Assembly (NCBI GenBank): GCA_902589965.1
Contig: CACIUX010000004.1
Location: 41,687-105,686, forward strand
Direction of reading: 5' to 3'
Source of the DNA: an uncultured SAR86 cluster bacterium
GTDB lineage: Bacteria > Pseudomonadota > Gammaproteobacteria > Magnimaribacterales > AG-339-G14
DNA length: 64,000 nt
The translations under genes and the position numbers were made by a program. Shown here piece by piece: positions 30,366 to 39,768 of the stretch (the stretch's first letter is position 1; every line of letters starts with the position of its first letter). The notes below the pieces were generated by a model. That model saw nothing but the letters and a program-made list of their open reading frames with translations, was not told the DNA's origin and made no database searches.

Positions 30366-31289
30366 ATGAAATTTTTTTTAATACTTTTTTTATTTTTTCC
30401 TAATTTAGTATTTTCTCAGGCCACTTCGCCTGGAGGTTATGGTCCTTATGATGAGGTAGTTTGTAATCCAGAGCCAATAAATATTAATGCTGGGGATGTC
30501 ATCTCTGCCGACGTTTTGAATGAAATATTAACCCGAATAAATAATTTGCAAACTGGAGGTATAAATTCTGAACAAGATTTAATTGGCGAGTGGAGTTGTA
30601 CCTCAACTTGTCGTTACGGAGCATGCACTGATGACAAAGTTTTCAATGGGTATTGGAAAAATGAAGATGGTATTTACATAGTAAGTCAAAACATGAAAAT
30701 TGAAAAAGTTGACGATACAAAAGTTTTAATGACTTATCCTCATAACTTAGGACAGAGTTTTGCAGAAACAGGTCCTCAACAATGCTTGGGTAGAGTAAAA
30801 AATGGAAAAATTTTTGTTACAAACAATGTCAATGATGGATCTGATTATGGCGATACATCATGTCTAACTGGAGTTCCTGGATCTGATAATCAATATACAG
30901 GAAGCTGTAATAACTGTTACAACACAGGCACTTACCCTATAGAGATGATTGCAAATCAGTGTTTTCGAATGGAAAACATTAATGATTCTGTGACAAGTTG
31001 TAAAAAAATAAATATACCTCCATCTTCTCCTCTCAATTTAAAAGTTAACTTATCTGGATCTTCTGCATCATTGTCTTGGCAAAAAGGAGACGACAGACAC
31101 ACCAGTTATACCTTGAAAAGAAAACAAACTGCGGATGGTACTTTTGAAGCCATAGCGAGTGTGAGCACTGATTCTTATGCAGATAATTCTATTTCATTTG
31201 GAAACACTTACTGGTACAGAGTCTTTGGCACCAACGAATACGGAGAAGGCATGGGCTCAAACGTTGTAACTATTACTTATTCTGAGTAA
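30366..31289 (+). CDS. Secreted cysteine-rich protein with C-terminal fibronectin type III domain
   Basis: A 307-residue protein with a signal peptide (about residues 1-18, FFLILFLFFPNLVFSQ). A middle region of about 190 residues is rich in cysteine pairs (WSCTSTCRYGACTDD, GSCNNCYNTG) and probably disulphide-bonded. An Fn3 domain occupies about 218-305 (SLSWQKGDDRHTSYTLKR, YWYRVFGTNEYGEG). Fn3 domains act in adhesion or as spacers in exported enzymes. No catalytic motif was seen. It lies 4 bases after the lipoprotein gene. Confidence 0.75.
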   Translation: MKFFLILFLFFPNLVFSQATSPGGYGPYDEVVCNPEPININAGDVISADVLNEILTRINNLQTGGINSEQDLIGEWSCTSTCRYGACTDDKVFNGYWKNEDGIYIVSQNMKIEKVDDTKVLMTYPHNLGQSFAETGPQQCLGRVKNGKIFVTNNVNDGSDYGDTSCLTGVPGSDNQYTGSCNNCYNTGTYPIEMIANQCFRMENINDSVTSCKKINIPPSSPLNLKVNLSGSSASLSWQKGDDRHTSYTLKRKQTADGTFEAIASVSTDSYADNSISFGNTYWYRVFGTNEYGEGMGSNVVTITYSE

Positions 31290-31293
31290 AACT

Positions 31294-31455
31294 TTAAAAA
31301 AAGTTATACCAAATTACCGATACTAGAAAACCTAAAAAGCTTAATTGCAAAGACAGCCACCATCTTTTCTTAGGATCGATTCCCTTGAAAATAAAAGTTG
31401 TTGCGTATGCGATTACATAAAGAGCTAGCCAGGTTAGAAGAAGATTAATGACCAT
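31294..31455 (-). CDS. 53-residue membrane micro-protein downstream of dapD
   Basis: An unlisted short frame on the minus strand starts with ATG overlapping the dapD stop (TAATG) and ends with TAA just before the convergent Fn3 gene. The product starts MVINLLLTWLALYVIAYATT. It then has a short loop, FKGIDPKKRWW, and a second hydrophobic segment, LSLQLSFLGFLVSVIWYNFF. That is two membrane helices joined by a basic loop, a typical small inner-membrane hairpin protein. The exact fit to the gap and the coupling to dapD argue that it is real. No family is recognised. Confidence 0.7.
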   Translation of the reverse strand: MVINLLLTWLALYVIAYATTFIFKGIDPKKRWWLSLQLSFLGFLVSVIWYNFF

Positions 31456-32342
31456 TAATTATTATCGTGAAGGTCTTCGTTTAATTCGTTTACGTTTCGG
31501 TTGTCTCGGCATTCAATAGAGCCGGTGATTGAATTTCTAATGAACAATAGATCGGACTTATGTGCCAATTCCATCGCCTTGACAGTCTCTTTTACTTTTC
31601 CGTTTTCTATTACTTGAATTTTTGATGAACCAGTAACATATAGGCCTGATTCAATTGTGCATCGATCTCCAAGAGGAATACCCAAACCAGAATTTGCACC
31701 CAGCAAACAACTTTCTCCAATGGATATGATCACTTCGTTGCCTCCAGATAGAGTTCCAAGAGTAGAGGCGCCTCCTCCTATATCTGATTTATCCCCGACT
31801 ATCACCCCTTGAGCAATTCTGCCTTCAACCATTGCTTCACCTAGGGTTCCTCCATTGAAATTAACCGAACCTTCATGCATGACTGTTGTTCCTGGTCCAA
31901 GATAAGCCCCTAATCTGACTCTGCTGGCATCTGCAATCCTTACATCATTCAATGCAACGTAATCTGTTAAGCAAGGAAACTTATCAACTGAATACACTTT
32001 TACGTATTCGCCTTTACTTCGTTTTTCATTAAGGAATTCATTTAATTCATTTGAATCTATTGGGCCAGCTGAGGTCCATGCTACCGTGTGTAATATGCCA
32101 AAAATACCGTCTAAATTAGTTTCGTTGGGCTTTACCAAGCGAAGAGATAGAAGATGTAACTTCAGATAAGCTTCAGGGACTGAAGAGGGTGGAGTATCAT
32201 CAGAAACTTCTACCTTTTCATATCCTTCTTTAATTTCGGCAGAACTTGTAGATATATCATTAGGTGAAAAATACATTTCAATGTATTCACCTTTTTTATT
32301 TTTGGTTCCTTTGCCAAAACCAATCCATTTTTGATTCGTCAT
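31455..32342 (-). CDS. dapD: Tetrahydrodipicolinate N-succinyltransferase DapD
   Basis: Succinylates tetrahydrodipicolinate in the lysine/diaminopimelate pathway. The 295-residue protein belongs to the longer DapD type found in Pseudomonas and Actinobacteria, not the 274-residue E. coli type. An N-terminal domain (ILHTVAWTSAGPI) is followed by a left-handed beta-helix (LGAYLGPGTTVMHEG, VNFNGGTLGEAMVEGR, GVIVGDKSDIGGGAS). It follows dapC, which performs the next step, in the same transcript. Confidence 0.92.
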   Translation of the reverse strand: MTNQKWIGFGKGTKNKKGEYIEMYFSPNDISTSSAEIKEGYEKVEVSDDTPPSSVPEAYLKLHLLSLRLVKPNETNLDGIFGILHTVAWTSAGPIDSNELNEFLNEKRSKGEYVKVYSVDKFPCLTDYVALNDVRIADASRVRLGAYLGPGTTVMHEGSVNFNGGTLGEAMVEGRIAQGVIVGDKSDIGGGASTLGTLSGGNEVIISIGESCLLGANSGLGIPLGDRCTIESGLYVTGSSKIQVIENGKVKETVKAMELAHKSDLLFIRNSITGSIECRDNRNVNELNEDLHDNN

Positions 32343-32345
32343 TTT

Positions 32346-33509
32346 TTATAAAAGATTATTGATTCTTTTCAATGCCTCTTCTGTGGTTTCAAAATCATAC
32401 ACTAAAGCAATTCTTACGTATTTTTCTCCAGGGTTAAAACCATTTACCTCGGCGGATAAATAACTTCCAGGAAGTACAATTAAACCCTCTTTTTCAAGAA
32501 TTTTTTTTGAGAATGATTCACCGTCTCTAACATCCAACCATAGATAGAAAGCACCTTCAGGAATTACGTTGCTTACTTTATCTTTAAGCATATCTGCTGC
32601 CAGACTAAATTTATCATTGTAAGACTTTCTATTTTCAGCGACAAAATCATAATTCAGCCAAGCTTCAACGCTCGCTTTTTGAATTGGCAAAGGAACGCTG
32701 ACCCCATGAAAAGACCTAAACTTCTTATAGGCAGAAATGGTTTTTTTACCGGAGCAAGCAAAACCCGATCTAAAACCAGGTAAATTGGATCTTTTCGATA
32801 AGCTATGAAGAGCAACCAATCTATCCGATCTATCTGATGAAGCTTGTAGGATGCTTGGACAGGATTCCTCCGATGTATATAAATCCACATAACACTCATC
32901 AGAAACAACATAAAAATCATACTTCTCAGCTAAATCTAAAATATCCTTAAGTTTACTAAGAGGTAAGACAGACCCAGTTGGATTGTTTGGGGAGCAGAGA
33001 ACTAAAATTTGACACTTTTGCCAATCCTCACTTTTAAGGGAATCTAAATCAGGCTGAAAATTATCTTCTTCAGGACAATCCAGAAACTTTGCTTCTCCTC
33101 CAGCAAGAGTCGTTGCTCCACCGTAAATTTGATAGAAAGGATTAGGCATTACAACATAGGGCTTATCTTTAACATTCTCTTTATTAAAAAGAGCCTGAAT
33201 AATTGAGAATGTTCCTTCTCTTGTGCCAGCTACAAGACAAACTTCATCCTCAGCAACATTCTCTATACCGAAATGACTTTTCAAATAGTGCCGATATGCC
33301 TCTGATAATTCAGGAACTGCATTCATAGGAGGGTAGTTTGAAAAAGAATTTGTTTCTTTATTCAAAATGTCCAGGACTTTGGAGTCAGCATTTAATTTTG
33401 GCTCACCAATGGAAAGATTGATTACATCTTTTGATGGCTTTATGTCCTTATGAAGAAGATTAAGTTTTTCAAATGGATAAGATCCAATTTTAGACAGTAA
33501 ATGATTCAT
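32346..33509 (-). CDS. dapC: Succinyldiaminopimelate transaminase DapC
   Basis: PLP-dependent fold-type I aminotransferase of 387 residues. It makes N-succinyl-LL-diaminopimelate from the keto acid. Motifs are CSPNNPTGSVLPL, the VVSDECYVDLY strand and the PLP lysine in HSLSKRSNLPGFRSGF near residue 237. The assignment to DapC rather than another aminotransferase rests on the neighbouring dapD. The ATG overlaps the map stop. Confidence 0.9.
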   Translation of the reverse strand: MNHLLSKIGSYPFEKLNLLHKDIKPSKDVINLSIGEPKLNADSKVLDILNKETNSFSNYPPMNAVPELSEAYRHYLKSHFGIENVAEDEVCLVAGTREGTFSIIQALFNKENVKDKPYVVMPNPFYQIYGGATTLAGGEAKFLDCPEEDNFQPDLDSLKSEDWQKCQILVLCSPNNPTGSVLPLSKLKDILDLAEKYDFYVVSDECYVDLYTSEESCPSILQASSDRSDRLVALHSLSKRSNLPGFRSGFACSGKKTISAYKKFRSFHGVSVPLPIQKASVEAWLNYDFVAENRKSYNDKFSLAADMLKDKVSNVIPEGAFYLWLDVRDGESFSKKILEKEGLIVLPGSYLSAEVNGFNPGEKYVRIALVYDFETTEEALKRINNLL

Positions 33510-34297
33510 AGAGTTTCTTCTGATCTAGCAGTAAGAACTTCGCAGCCATCATCGGTTATAGCCAACGTATGCTCCCATTGGGCTGACAATCTTCCATCAA
33601 TAGTTTCTACTGTCCAGCCATCATTTTTAGATAATTTGGTTTTATGAGTCCCAAGATTAATCATAGGTTCAATGGTAAAACACATGCCTGCTTTTAATTC
33701 CATTCCAGTGCCAGGATTTCCGTAGTGAAGAATTTGTGGGTCTTCATGGAAAACTTTGCCAATACCATGTCCGCAGTAATCTCTGACAACTGAGTAGTGA
33801 TTTTCTTCTGCATGTTTTTGAATCACATAACCTATGTCACCTAGGTTTATTCCTGGTTTGCATATTGCTATGGCTTTATAAAGACATTCTTGAGTAATAC
33901 TTACCAGCCTTTCTGCATGAGGTTGTTTTTTTCCAACAAAAAACATCTTGCTTGTATCTCCGTGGTAACCGTCTTTGATCACAGTTACATCAATATTGAT
34001 AATATCTCCGTTTTTTAGGACTCTGTTGTCATCAGGTATTCCGTGACAAACCACTTGATTTATCGAAGTGCAAATAGATTTTGGAAAACCATTGTAATTT
34101 AGGGGAGCAGGAATACAGTCAATTTCATTGACAATGTAATCGTGACAGATTCTATCCAACTCACCTGTAGATACCCCTGGTTGAACGTGTTTTTCAATCA
34201 TTTCCAAAGTTTGAGCTGCAAGCTTTCCTGCAACCTTCATTTTGGCTATTTCGTCAGAACTTTTAATCATTTTTTGAGATTTTACCTCATAAGTCAT
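33506..34297 (-). CDS. map: Methionine aminopeptidase type I
   Basis: Removes N-terminal methionine from new proteins. The 263 residues hold the five metal ligands: aspartates in NIDVTVIKDGYHGDTSK, histidine in YCGHGIGKVFHEDP, and glutamates in FTIEPMIN and QWEHTLAIT. It heads a map-dapC-dapD transcript. In Pseudomonas glnD lies between map and dapC; here it is absent. The start codon sits at the -35 of the divergent carA promoter. Confidence 0.96.
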   Translation of the reverse strand: MTYEVKSQKMIKSSDEIAKMKVAGKLAAQTLEMIEKHVQPGVSTGELDRICHDYIVNEIDCIPAPLNYNGFPKSICTSINQVVCHGIPDDNRVLKNGDIINIDVTVIKDGYHGDTSKMFFVGKKQPHAERLVSITQECLYKAIAICKPGINLGDIGYVIQKHAEENHYSVVRDYCGHGIGKVFHEDPQILHYGNPGTGMELKAGMCFTIEPMINLGTHKTKLSKNDGWTVETIDGRLSAQWEHTLAITDDGCEVLTARSEETL

Positions 34298-34325
34298 AGA
34301 CTTATTAAGTACTCTTCATTATAGT
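34297..34325 (+). promoter_or_regulatory. Sigma-70 promoter for carAB
   Basis: TAGACT at 34297-34302 (4 of 6) and TATAGT at 34320-34325 (5 of 6) are spaced exactly 17 bases apart. Transcription should start near 34332-34335, leaving a leader of about 70 bases before carA. The -35 overlaps the map start codon. Confidence 0.6.
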
Positions 34326-34331
34326 GTCCTT

Positions 34332-34350
34332 CTAATGCCAATAGCATTAG
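34332..34350 (+). repeat. Perfect inverted repeat at the carA transcription start
   Basis: CTAATGC (34332-34338), a five-base loop, then GCATTAG (34344-34350). It can be read as a 5' RNA hairpin at the predicted start of the transcript or as a DNA operator. It does not match the E. coli ArgR or PurR boxes that I know. Confidence 0.6.
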
Positions 34351-34382
34351 AAAACATCCAAAACGCGAGACTAGAAATTTAG
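34335..34382 (+). CDS. Possible 15-codon leader peptide of carAB
   Basis: ATG at 34335 opens a frame encoding MPIALENIQNARLEI and stops at TAG 34380-34382, inside the terminator hairpin. A ribosome reaching this stop would cover the 5' arm of the hairpin, the geometry of a transcription attenuator. No Shine-Dalgarno is present. With a start of transcription near 34334 the message would be nearly leaderless. There is no run of arginine or other diagnostic codons. The frame could be chance. Confidence 0.35.
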   Translation: MPIALENIQNARLEI

Positions 34383-34398
34383 TACCGCGTTTTTTTTT
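34361..34398 (+). terminator. Intrinsic terminator / attenuator just before carA
   Basis: AAACGCG (34361-34367) pairs with CGCGTTT (34386-34392), with inner ACTA/TAGT pairing. The stem is followed by a run of nine T (34390-34398) ending six bases before the carA ATG. No plus-strand gene lies upstream within 3 kb, so its only transcript to stop is carAB's own. On the other strand the stem is followed by only four T. Confidence 0.75.
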
Positions 34399-34404
34399 GC
34401 CTAA

Positions 34405-35526
34405 ATGACAGAAAAAAAAGCATATTTATATCTAGATTCCGAAAGATTTTTTGAAGGTTTTTCAGTTGGGAAAAATGCTGATACTTGCGGAGAAGTCGTT
34501 TTTAATACTTCCATGTCTGGGTATCAGGAAATAATTTCCGATCCATCTTATACCGATCAAATTATTAATTTTACTTACCCTCACATAGGTAACGTAGGAA
34601 CTAATGATGATGATTTAGAGTCCGATTCAAACGGATGTAATGGGGTCATCATCAGAGACCCGTCAACAATTACAAGCAATTGGAGAAAACAGGATGATTT
34701 ATCAAACTTCCTAAAGACAAAAAATATTTCAGGTATTTATGGAATTGATACTAGGAAAGTCACTCGAATAATCAGAAACGAAGGTGCAAAAGTAGGTGCC
34801 ATCGTTTCCGGCAAAGATCATAAAAAGAAAGCGCTTAAATTAATTGAAGAGTTTGTGCCTTTAGGTGGAAAAGATCTCGCCTCAGTTGTTTCAACGAAAA
34901 AAGTATACGAATGGAAAGAACCCTCTTGGAGGAAGGATTTCGATGATAATAATTTAAAAATAGTTGCGATCGATTTTGGAGTAAAGCACAACATTTTACG
35001 AATGCTTAAAGATAGAGGATTTCAGGTGATCGTGGTTCCAGCTAAAACAACTGCTGCAGAGATTATTGCAATGAAGCCCGATGGAGTATTTCTTTCTAAT
35101 GGACCTGGTGATCCTGAACCCTGCAAGTATGCAATTGAATGCATCAAGGAACTAAGGACAAAAAGAATCCCAATGTTCGGCATTTGTTTAGGCCATCAAC
35201 TTTTAGGATTAGCTTTGGGAATGAAAACTATCAAAATGAAGTTTGGACATCATGGCGCCAACCATCCAGTTAAAGACTTGGATTCAAATAGAGTTTTCAT
35301 AACGAGCCAAAATCATGGATTTACCATTGATTCGAAATCAATTCCTGAGGATGTAAAAATTACACACCTTTCTTTATTTGATGAAACCATTCAAGGAATA
35401 GAAACATCCGATAAAAGATGCTTCAGTTTTCAAGGACATCCCGAAGCTAGCCCCGGTCCGCAAGAAATACAAGAATTATTCGATAAATTTTTAACAGTAG
35501 TCAAAAGCAATGCCAAAAAGAAATGA
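34405..35526 (+). CDS. carA: Carbamoyl-phosphate synthase small subunit
   Basis: Glutaminase subunit supplying ammonia to CarB for pyrimidine and arginine synthesis. In its 373 residues, the N-terminal domain starts [18 protein letters not shown]. The class I amidotransferase domain has [11 protein letters not shown] (nucleophile cysteine near 260) and the histidine and glutamate in [10 protein letters not shown]. No Shine-Dalgarno precedes the ATG, which lies just after the attenuator T run. The usual upstream neighbour dapB is absent. It overlaps carB by 17 bases. Confidence 0.96.
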   Translation: MTEKKAYLYLDSERFFEGFSVGKNADTCGEVVFNTSMSGYQEIISDPSYTDQIINFTYPHIGNVGTNDDDLESDSNGCNGVIIRDPSTITSNWRKQDDLSNFLKTKNISGIYGIDTRKVTRIIRNEGAKVGAIVSGKDHKKKALKLIEEFVPLGGKDLASVVSTKKVYEWKEPSWRKDFDDNNLKIVAIDFGVKHNILRMLKDRGFQVIVVPAKTTAAEIIAMKPDGVFLSNGPGDPEPCKYAIECIKELRTKRIPMFGICLGHQLLGLALGMKTIKMKFGHHGANHPVKDLDSNRVFITSQNHGFTIDSKSIPEDVKITHLSLFDETIQGIETSDKRCFSFQGHPEASPGPQEIQELFDKFLTVVKSNAKKK

Positions 35527-38500
35527 TTTAGATTCCATTTTGCTTATTGGAGCTGGTCCAATTGTGATTGGTCAAGCATGTGAATTTGATTACTCTGGTG
35601 TGCAAGCATGCAAAGCTCTTCGAGAAGAGGGATATAGAGTGATTTTGGTGAATTCTAATCCAGCAACAATAATGACCGATCCTGAGACTGCTGACTCAAC
35701 CTATATAGAGCCTATTAATTGGAAGACATTAGAAAAGATAATCGAAAAAGAAAAACCATCAGCTCTTTTACCGACAATGGGAGGACAAACAGCCTTAAAT
35801 ACTGCTTTAGATCTAGATCAAAAGGGTATTTTGAAAAAACATAATGTCGAGTTGATAGGAGCCACAAAAGAAGCTATCGATAAGGCAGAAGACAGAGAAC
35901 TGTTTGCAAAAGCGATTAAAAAAATAGGTTTAAAGACTCCAAAAGCTGGATTAGCGCATAATCTAGAGGAAGCACTAAAAATCCAACAGGAAATTGGTTT
36001 TCCTTGCATTCTTAGACCAAATTTCACTCTCGGCGGCATGGGCGGTGGAATAGCTTATAACTCTGAAGAATTCGAATCCATATGTTTAAGAGGTTTGGAT
36101 TTATCGCCAACTTCTGAGCTATATATAGATCAGTATCTTTCGGGCTGGAAAGAATACGAAATGGAGGTTGTAAGGGATAAAGTGGATAACTGCATAATTA
36201 TTTGTAGCATAGAAAACTTCGATCCTATGGGAGTGCATACAGGAGACTCCATTACTGTTGCGCCTGCTCAAACGTTAACGGACAAGGAATATCAAGAAAT
36301 GAGAAATGCTTCTTTTGCCATTCTAAGAGAAATAGGAGTGGAAACCGGCGGCTCAAATGTACAGTTCGCTATAAATCCAGAAGATGGAGAAATGGTGGTT
36401 ATTGAGATGAATCCAAGAGTCTCTAGGTCTTCAGCTCTAGCATCGAAAGCAACAGGATTTCCCATTGCTAAAATCGCAGCAAAATTAGCTGTTGGGTTTA
36501 CCTTAGATGAATTAAGTAATGATATCAGTGGAGGAAAAATTCCTGCTTCTTTCGAGCCAACTATTGATTATGTCGTGACTAAAATACCCAGATTTAACTT
36601 TGAAAAATTCCCTCAAGCTGATTCCACTCTAACTTCTCAAATGAAATCTGTTGGTGAAGTGATGGCGATAGGAAGTAATTTTGCGGAATCATTACAAAAA
36701 GCTATAAGAGGAATGGAGAATGGAAAGACCGGTTTTGACAATATTGAGGAAGAATTAACAAAGACTACTTTAAGATCAAAATTAATATCTCCTTCTCCTG
36801 AGAGACTTTGGTTTATTGGCGAAGCTTTCAGACAAGGCAGTTCTCTGGATGAAGTGCATGATTTAACTAAAATTGATATATGGTTTCTTCAAACCATTGA
36901 AGAAATTATTTCCACAGAGAAAAAGATTAATAAAAAAACTTTGTCTTCTAGAGATTTCCTTTTTAATCTCAAAAAAATGGGCTTTTCTGATCAGCGTTTA
37001 GCTGCTCTTTCCGGTCAGTCGGAAGAAAAAATAAGATCTTTGAGACAAAAGTTAAACATCAAACCTGTCTTTAAGAGAGTTGATACATGTGCAGGAGAGT
37101 TTGAAACTACCACAGCTTATATGTACTCAACGTATCAAGACGAATGTGAATCAAACCCAACTGAAAATAAAAAAGTAGTCGTTCTAGGAGGAGGGCCAAA
37201 TAGGATCGGTCAGGGCATAGAATTTGATTATTGCTGTGTTCATGCATCAATGGCAATGAAAGAGGAAGGGTATGAAACAATAATGGTTAATTGTAATCCT
37301 GAAACTGTTTCAACTGACTACGATACTTCTGATAGATTATATTTTGAACCAATTACTCTTGAAGACGTTCTTGCAATAATTGAATTAGAAAATCCATATG
37401 GCGTTATTATTCAATTTGGGGGGCAAACTCCATTAAAACTAGCACAAGAGCTTGAAAAAAATAAAGTACCAATCTTAGGAACTTCACCAGATAAAATAGA
37501 CCTTGCAGAAGACAGAGAAAGGTTTCAAGAATTCGTTAATGAAAATAAGTTAAAGCAGCCTCCAAATGGAATGGCTTCAAATAAGTCTCAAGCTAAATCT
37601 ATCGCACATCAAATTGGTTATCCTATAGTTGTAAGACCTTCATATGTCCTTGGCGGAAGAGCCATGGAGATTGTGCATAACGATAATGATTTGGAAAAAT
37701 ATCTGGATGAAGCCATACAAGCTTCTGATTCTAACCCCGTACTTTTGGATAGATTTCTAGATATTGCTACTGAGTTGGATATTGAAGCGATATCCGATGG
37801 AAGCCAAGTTGAAATTTATGGAGTTATGCAACACATTGAGCAAGCAGGAATCCATTCAGGCGATTCAGCTTGTTCTCTACCTCCTTACAGTCTCCCAGAC
37901 AAAGTTATTAAGAAAATCAAGGAACAAGTGAGAGTCATTGCAAAGCAAATGGATATTATTGGATTAATGAACGTTCAAATGGCATATGCCAACGAGGAAA
38001 TATTTCTCTTAGAAGTTAACCCCAGAGCTTCAAGGACAATACCATTTGTTTCAAAGGCTATTGGACTTCCTCTGGCAAAAATAGCTTCCAAGACAATGAT
38101 TGGAAAGTCTCTTAAGCAACAAAAAATAAAAAATCCTTCAAATTTAAATCATTTTTCGGTTAAAGAAGCAGTACTTCCTTTTGATAGATTCCAAAACGTT
38201 GATCCTATTTTAGGCCCAGAAATGAAATCCACCGGGGAAGTAATGGGTATAGGTACATCATTCGCTGAGGCATATGATAAATCTCAAATCTCAGCTGGAA
38301 CAATTATCCCAGATGGAGGGTCGGTATTTCTTAGCGTTAGGGAGAATGATAAACCTCATCTTGAAGAGCTCGCAACCAGGCTAGATCAATTGAACCTATC
38401 TATTGTGGCCACTAAGGGAACTGCTAGAGAGATCCAAAACATGGGCATTAAGGCAAGAATAATAAATAAAGTAGCAGAGGGTAGACCACATGTTGTTGAT

Positions 38501-38713
38501 TTAATCAAAAACAATGAAATTTCTTTGTTAATTAATACGACGGAAGGTAAAGAATCTATCCAAGATTCTTCTTCCATCAGAAGAACTGCTCTAGATAATA
38601 AAATTCCATGTACGACAACTTTGCAAGGTGGTTTAGCCATATGCGAAGTCCTAGAAAAGAGACTTGATTGGTCTGTCCAAAACATTCAAGATATTCACAA
38701 AAGTATTGAATAA
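35510..38713 (+). CDS. carB: Carbamoyl-phosphate synthase large subunit
   Basis: A 1067-residue enzyme with two homologous ATP-grasp halves. The first ([20 protein letters not shown] to about 400) phosphorylates bicarbonate. The second ([20 protein letters not shown] to about 940) phosphorylates carbamate. An oligomerisation domain lies between them. The C-terminal MGS-like allosteric domain (about 940-1067) binds UMP or ornithine in E. coli. The length agrees with E. coli (1073). Confidence 0.97.
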   Translation: MPKRNDLDSILLIGAGPIVIGQACEFDYSGVQACKALREEGYRVILVNSNPATIMTDPETADSTYIEPINWKTLEKIIEKEKPSALLPTMGGQTALNTALDLDQKGILKKHNVELIGATKEAIDKAEDRELFAKAIKKIGLKTPKAGLAHNLEEALKIQQEIGFPCILRPNFTLGGMGGGIAYNSEEFESICLRGLDLSPTSELYIDQYLSGWKEYEMEVVRDKVDNCIIICSIENFDPMGVHTGDSITVAPAQTLTDKEYQEMRNASFAILREIGVETGGSNVQFAINPEDGEMVVIEMNPRVSRSSALASKATGFPIAKIAAKLAVGFTLDELSNDISGGKIPASFEPTIDYVVTKIPRFNFEKFPQADSTLTSQMKSVGEVMAIGSNFAESLQKAIRGMENGKTGFDNIEEELTKTTLRSKLISPSPERLWFIGEAFRQGSSLDEVHDLTKIDIWFLQTIEEIISTEKKINKKTLSSRDFLFNLKKMGFSDQRLAALSGQSEEKIRSLRQKLNIKPVFKRVDTCAGEFETTTAYMYSTYQDECESNPTENKKVVVLGGGPNRIGQGIEFDYCCVHASMAMKEEGYETIMVNCNPETVSTDYDTSDRLYFEPITLEDVLAIIELENPYGVIIQFGGQTPLKLAQELEKNKVPILGTSPDKIDLAEDRERFQEFVNENKLKQPPNGMASNKSQAKSIAHQIGYPIVVRPSYVLGGRAMEIVHNDNDLEKYLDEAIQASDSNPVLLDRFLDIATELDIEAISDGSQVEIYGVMQHIEQAGIHSGDSACSLPPYSLPDKVIKKIKEQVRVIAKQMDIIGLMNVQMAYANEEIFLLEVNPRASRTIPFVSKAIGLPLAKIASKTMIGKSLKQQKIKNPSNLNHFSVKEAVLPFDRFQNVDPILGPEMKSTGEVMGIGTSFAEAYDKSQISAGTIIPDGGSVFLSVRENDKPHLEELATRLDQLNLSIVATKGTAREIQNMGIKARIINKVAEGRPHVVDLIKNNEISLLINTTEGKESIQDSSSIRRTALDNKIPCTTTLQGGLAICEVLEKRLDWSVQNIQDIHKSIE

Positions 38714-38715
38714 AA

Positions 38716-39192
38716 TTGAACAGAGAGCCAATGACAGTCGAAGGAGAAGAAAGCCTTCGAACGGAATTACAGCATCTAATTACAGATGTTAGACCAAACA
38801 TTACCAAAAAAATTGCCGAAGCAAGAGAATTTGGCGATCTCAAAGAAAATGCCGAATATCATGCTGCTAAAGAACAGCAAGGTCTTACCGAAGCGAGGAT
38901 AAGAGAAATTGAAGGAAAATTGAGTGCATCTCAAATCATAGATATCAAAAAAATTGAATGTACAGGAAGGGTTATTTTTGGATCTACGGTTTCACTCCTA
39001 GATATGCAAAACGATGAAAAAATCAGCTATCAAATTGTAGGCGAGGATGAAGCAAACGTGAAAAATGGAAAAATATCTTATTCTTCCCCTTTGGCAAGAT
39101 CTCTCATCGGTAAAGAAGAAGGAGAAGCTACAAAATTTCAAAGTCCCTCCGGCATCAAAGAGTATGAGATCCTAGAGGTTTCTCACATTTAA
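38716..39192 (+). CDS. greA: Transcription elongation factor GreA
   Basis: Rescues backtracked RNA polymerase by stimulating transcript cleavage. The 158 residues equal E. coli GreA in length, with a coiled coil carrying [22 protein letters not shown] and a C-terminal FKBP-like domain ([14 protein letters not shown]). The start is TTG at 38716. The resulting N terminus [14 protein letters not shown] aligns residue for residue with the E. coli start, so the ATG five codons later is not preferred. It lies 2 bases after carB. Confidence 0.94.
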   Translation: MNREPMTVEGEESLRTELQHLITDVRPNITKKIAEAREFGDLKENAEYHAAKEQQGLTEARIREIEGKLSASQIIDIKKIECTGRVIFGSTVSLLDMQNDEKISYQIVGEDEANVKNGKISYSSPLARSLIGKEEGEATKFQSPSGIKEYEILEVSHI

Positions 39193-39765
39193 ATGTCATA
39201 TTCAGGAGGCGAGCACTTTAATAAGCTTGCTAAGTCTAGGGGGTATAGATCGAGAGCAGCCTTTAAGCTTCATCAAATAAATAACAAATTCAATCTTCTC
39301 AAAAAGGGTTGCTCTGTGATGGACTTAGGCAGTTCTCCAGGCGGTTGGAGTCAAGTAGCAAAAGAATTAGTAGGCAATTCAGGAAAAGTATTTGCTTTAG
39401 ATATCATTCCAATGAAACCCATTAATGGGGTTGAATTTATAGAATTTGATTTTAGGGATAAAGATATAAAGAAATTTATTAATCTTGATTTTAATGTTGT
39501 AATTTCTGATATTGCGCCCAATATAAGTGGTATAGCTATTACAGATAAAGAAAACATGCTTGAATTACTAAATAATGTCGTTGATTTCTGTAACTCCTCT
39601 TTAATGAAAGGAGGTTCTCTGATAGCAAAATGTTTTGAAAATTCAAAAAACGATCTAAAAAGATCTTTATTAAACCACTTCAGTAACGTAACTTTTTATA
39701 AGCCAGATGCATCAAGAAAAACATCTAAAGAAATTTATGTTATTGCACAAAATAAATTGAAATAA
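39193..39765 (+). CDS. rlmE: 23S rRNA 2'-O-ribose U2552 methyltransferase RlmE (FtsJ)
   Basis: Methylates U2552 of 23S rRNA late in 50S assembly. The 190-residue protein carries the K-D-K-E set: Lys 25 in SRAAFKLHQIN, the SAM motif DLGSSPGGW (44-52), aspartate in VISDIAPN, lysine in SLIAKCFE and glutamate in KEIYVIAQ. It follows greA with no gap and precedes ftsH. The small gene yhbY that lies between greA and rlmE in E. coli is missing. Confidence 0.95.
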   Translation: MSYSGGEHFNKLAKSRGYRSRAAFKLHQINNKFNLLKKGCSVMDLGSSPGGWSQVAKELVGNSGKVFALDIIPMKPINGVEFIEFDFRDKDIKKFINLDFNVVISDIAPNISGIAITDKENMLELLNNVVDFCNSSLMKGGSLIAKCFENSKNDLKRSLLNHFSNVTFYKPDASRKTSKEIYVIAQNKLK

Positions 39766-39768
39766 GTT

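Noticed and set aside
31290..31305. AACTTT/AAGTT inverted repeat after the Fn3 gene
   Set aside because: The stem is entirely A-T apart from one pair, too weak for an intrinsic terminator, and it overlaps the end of the 53-residue frame.
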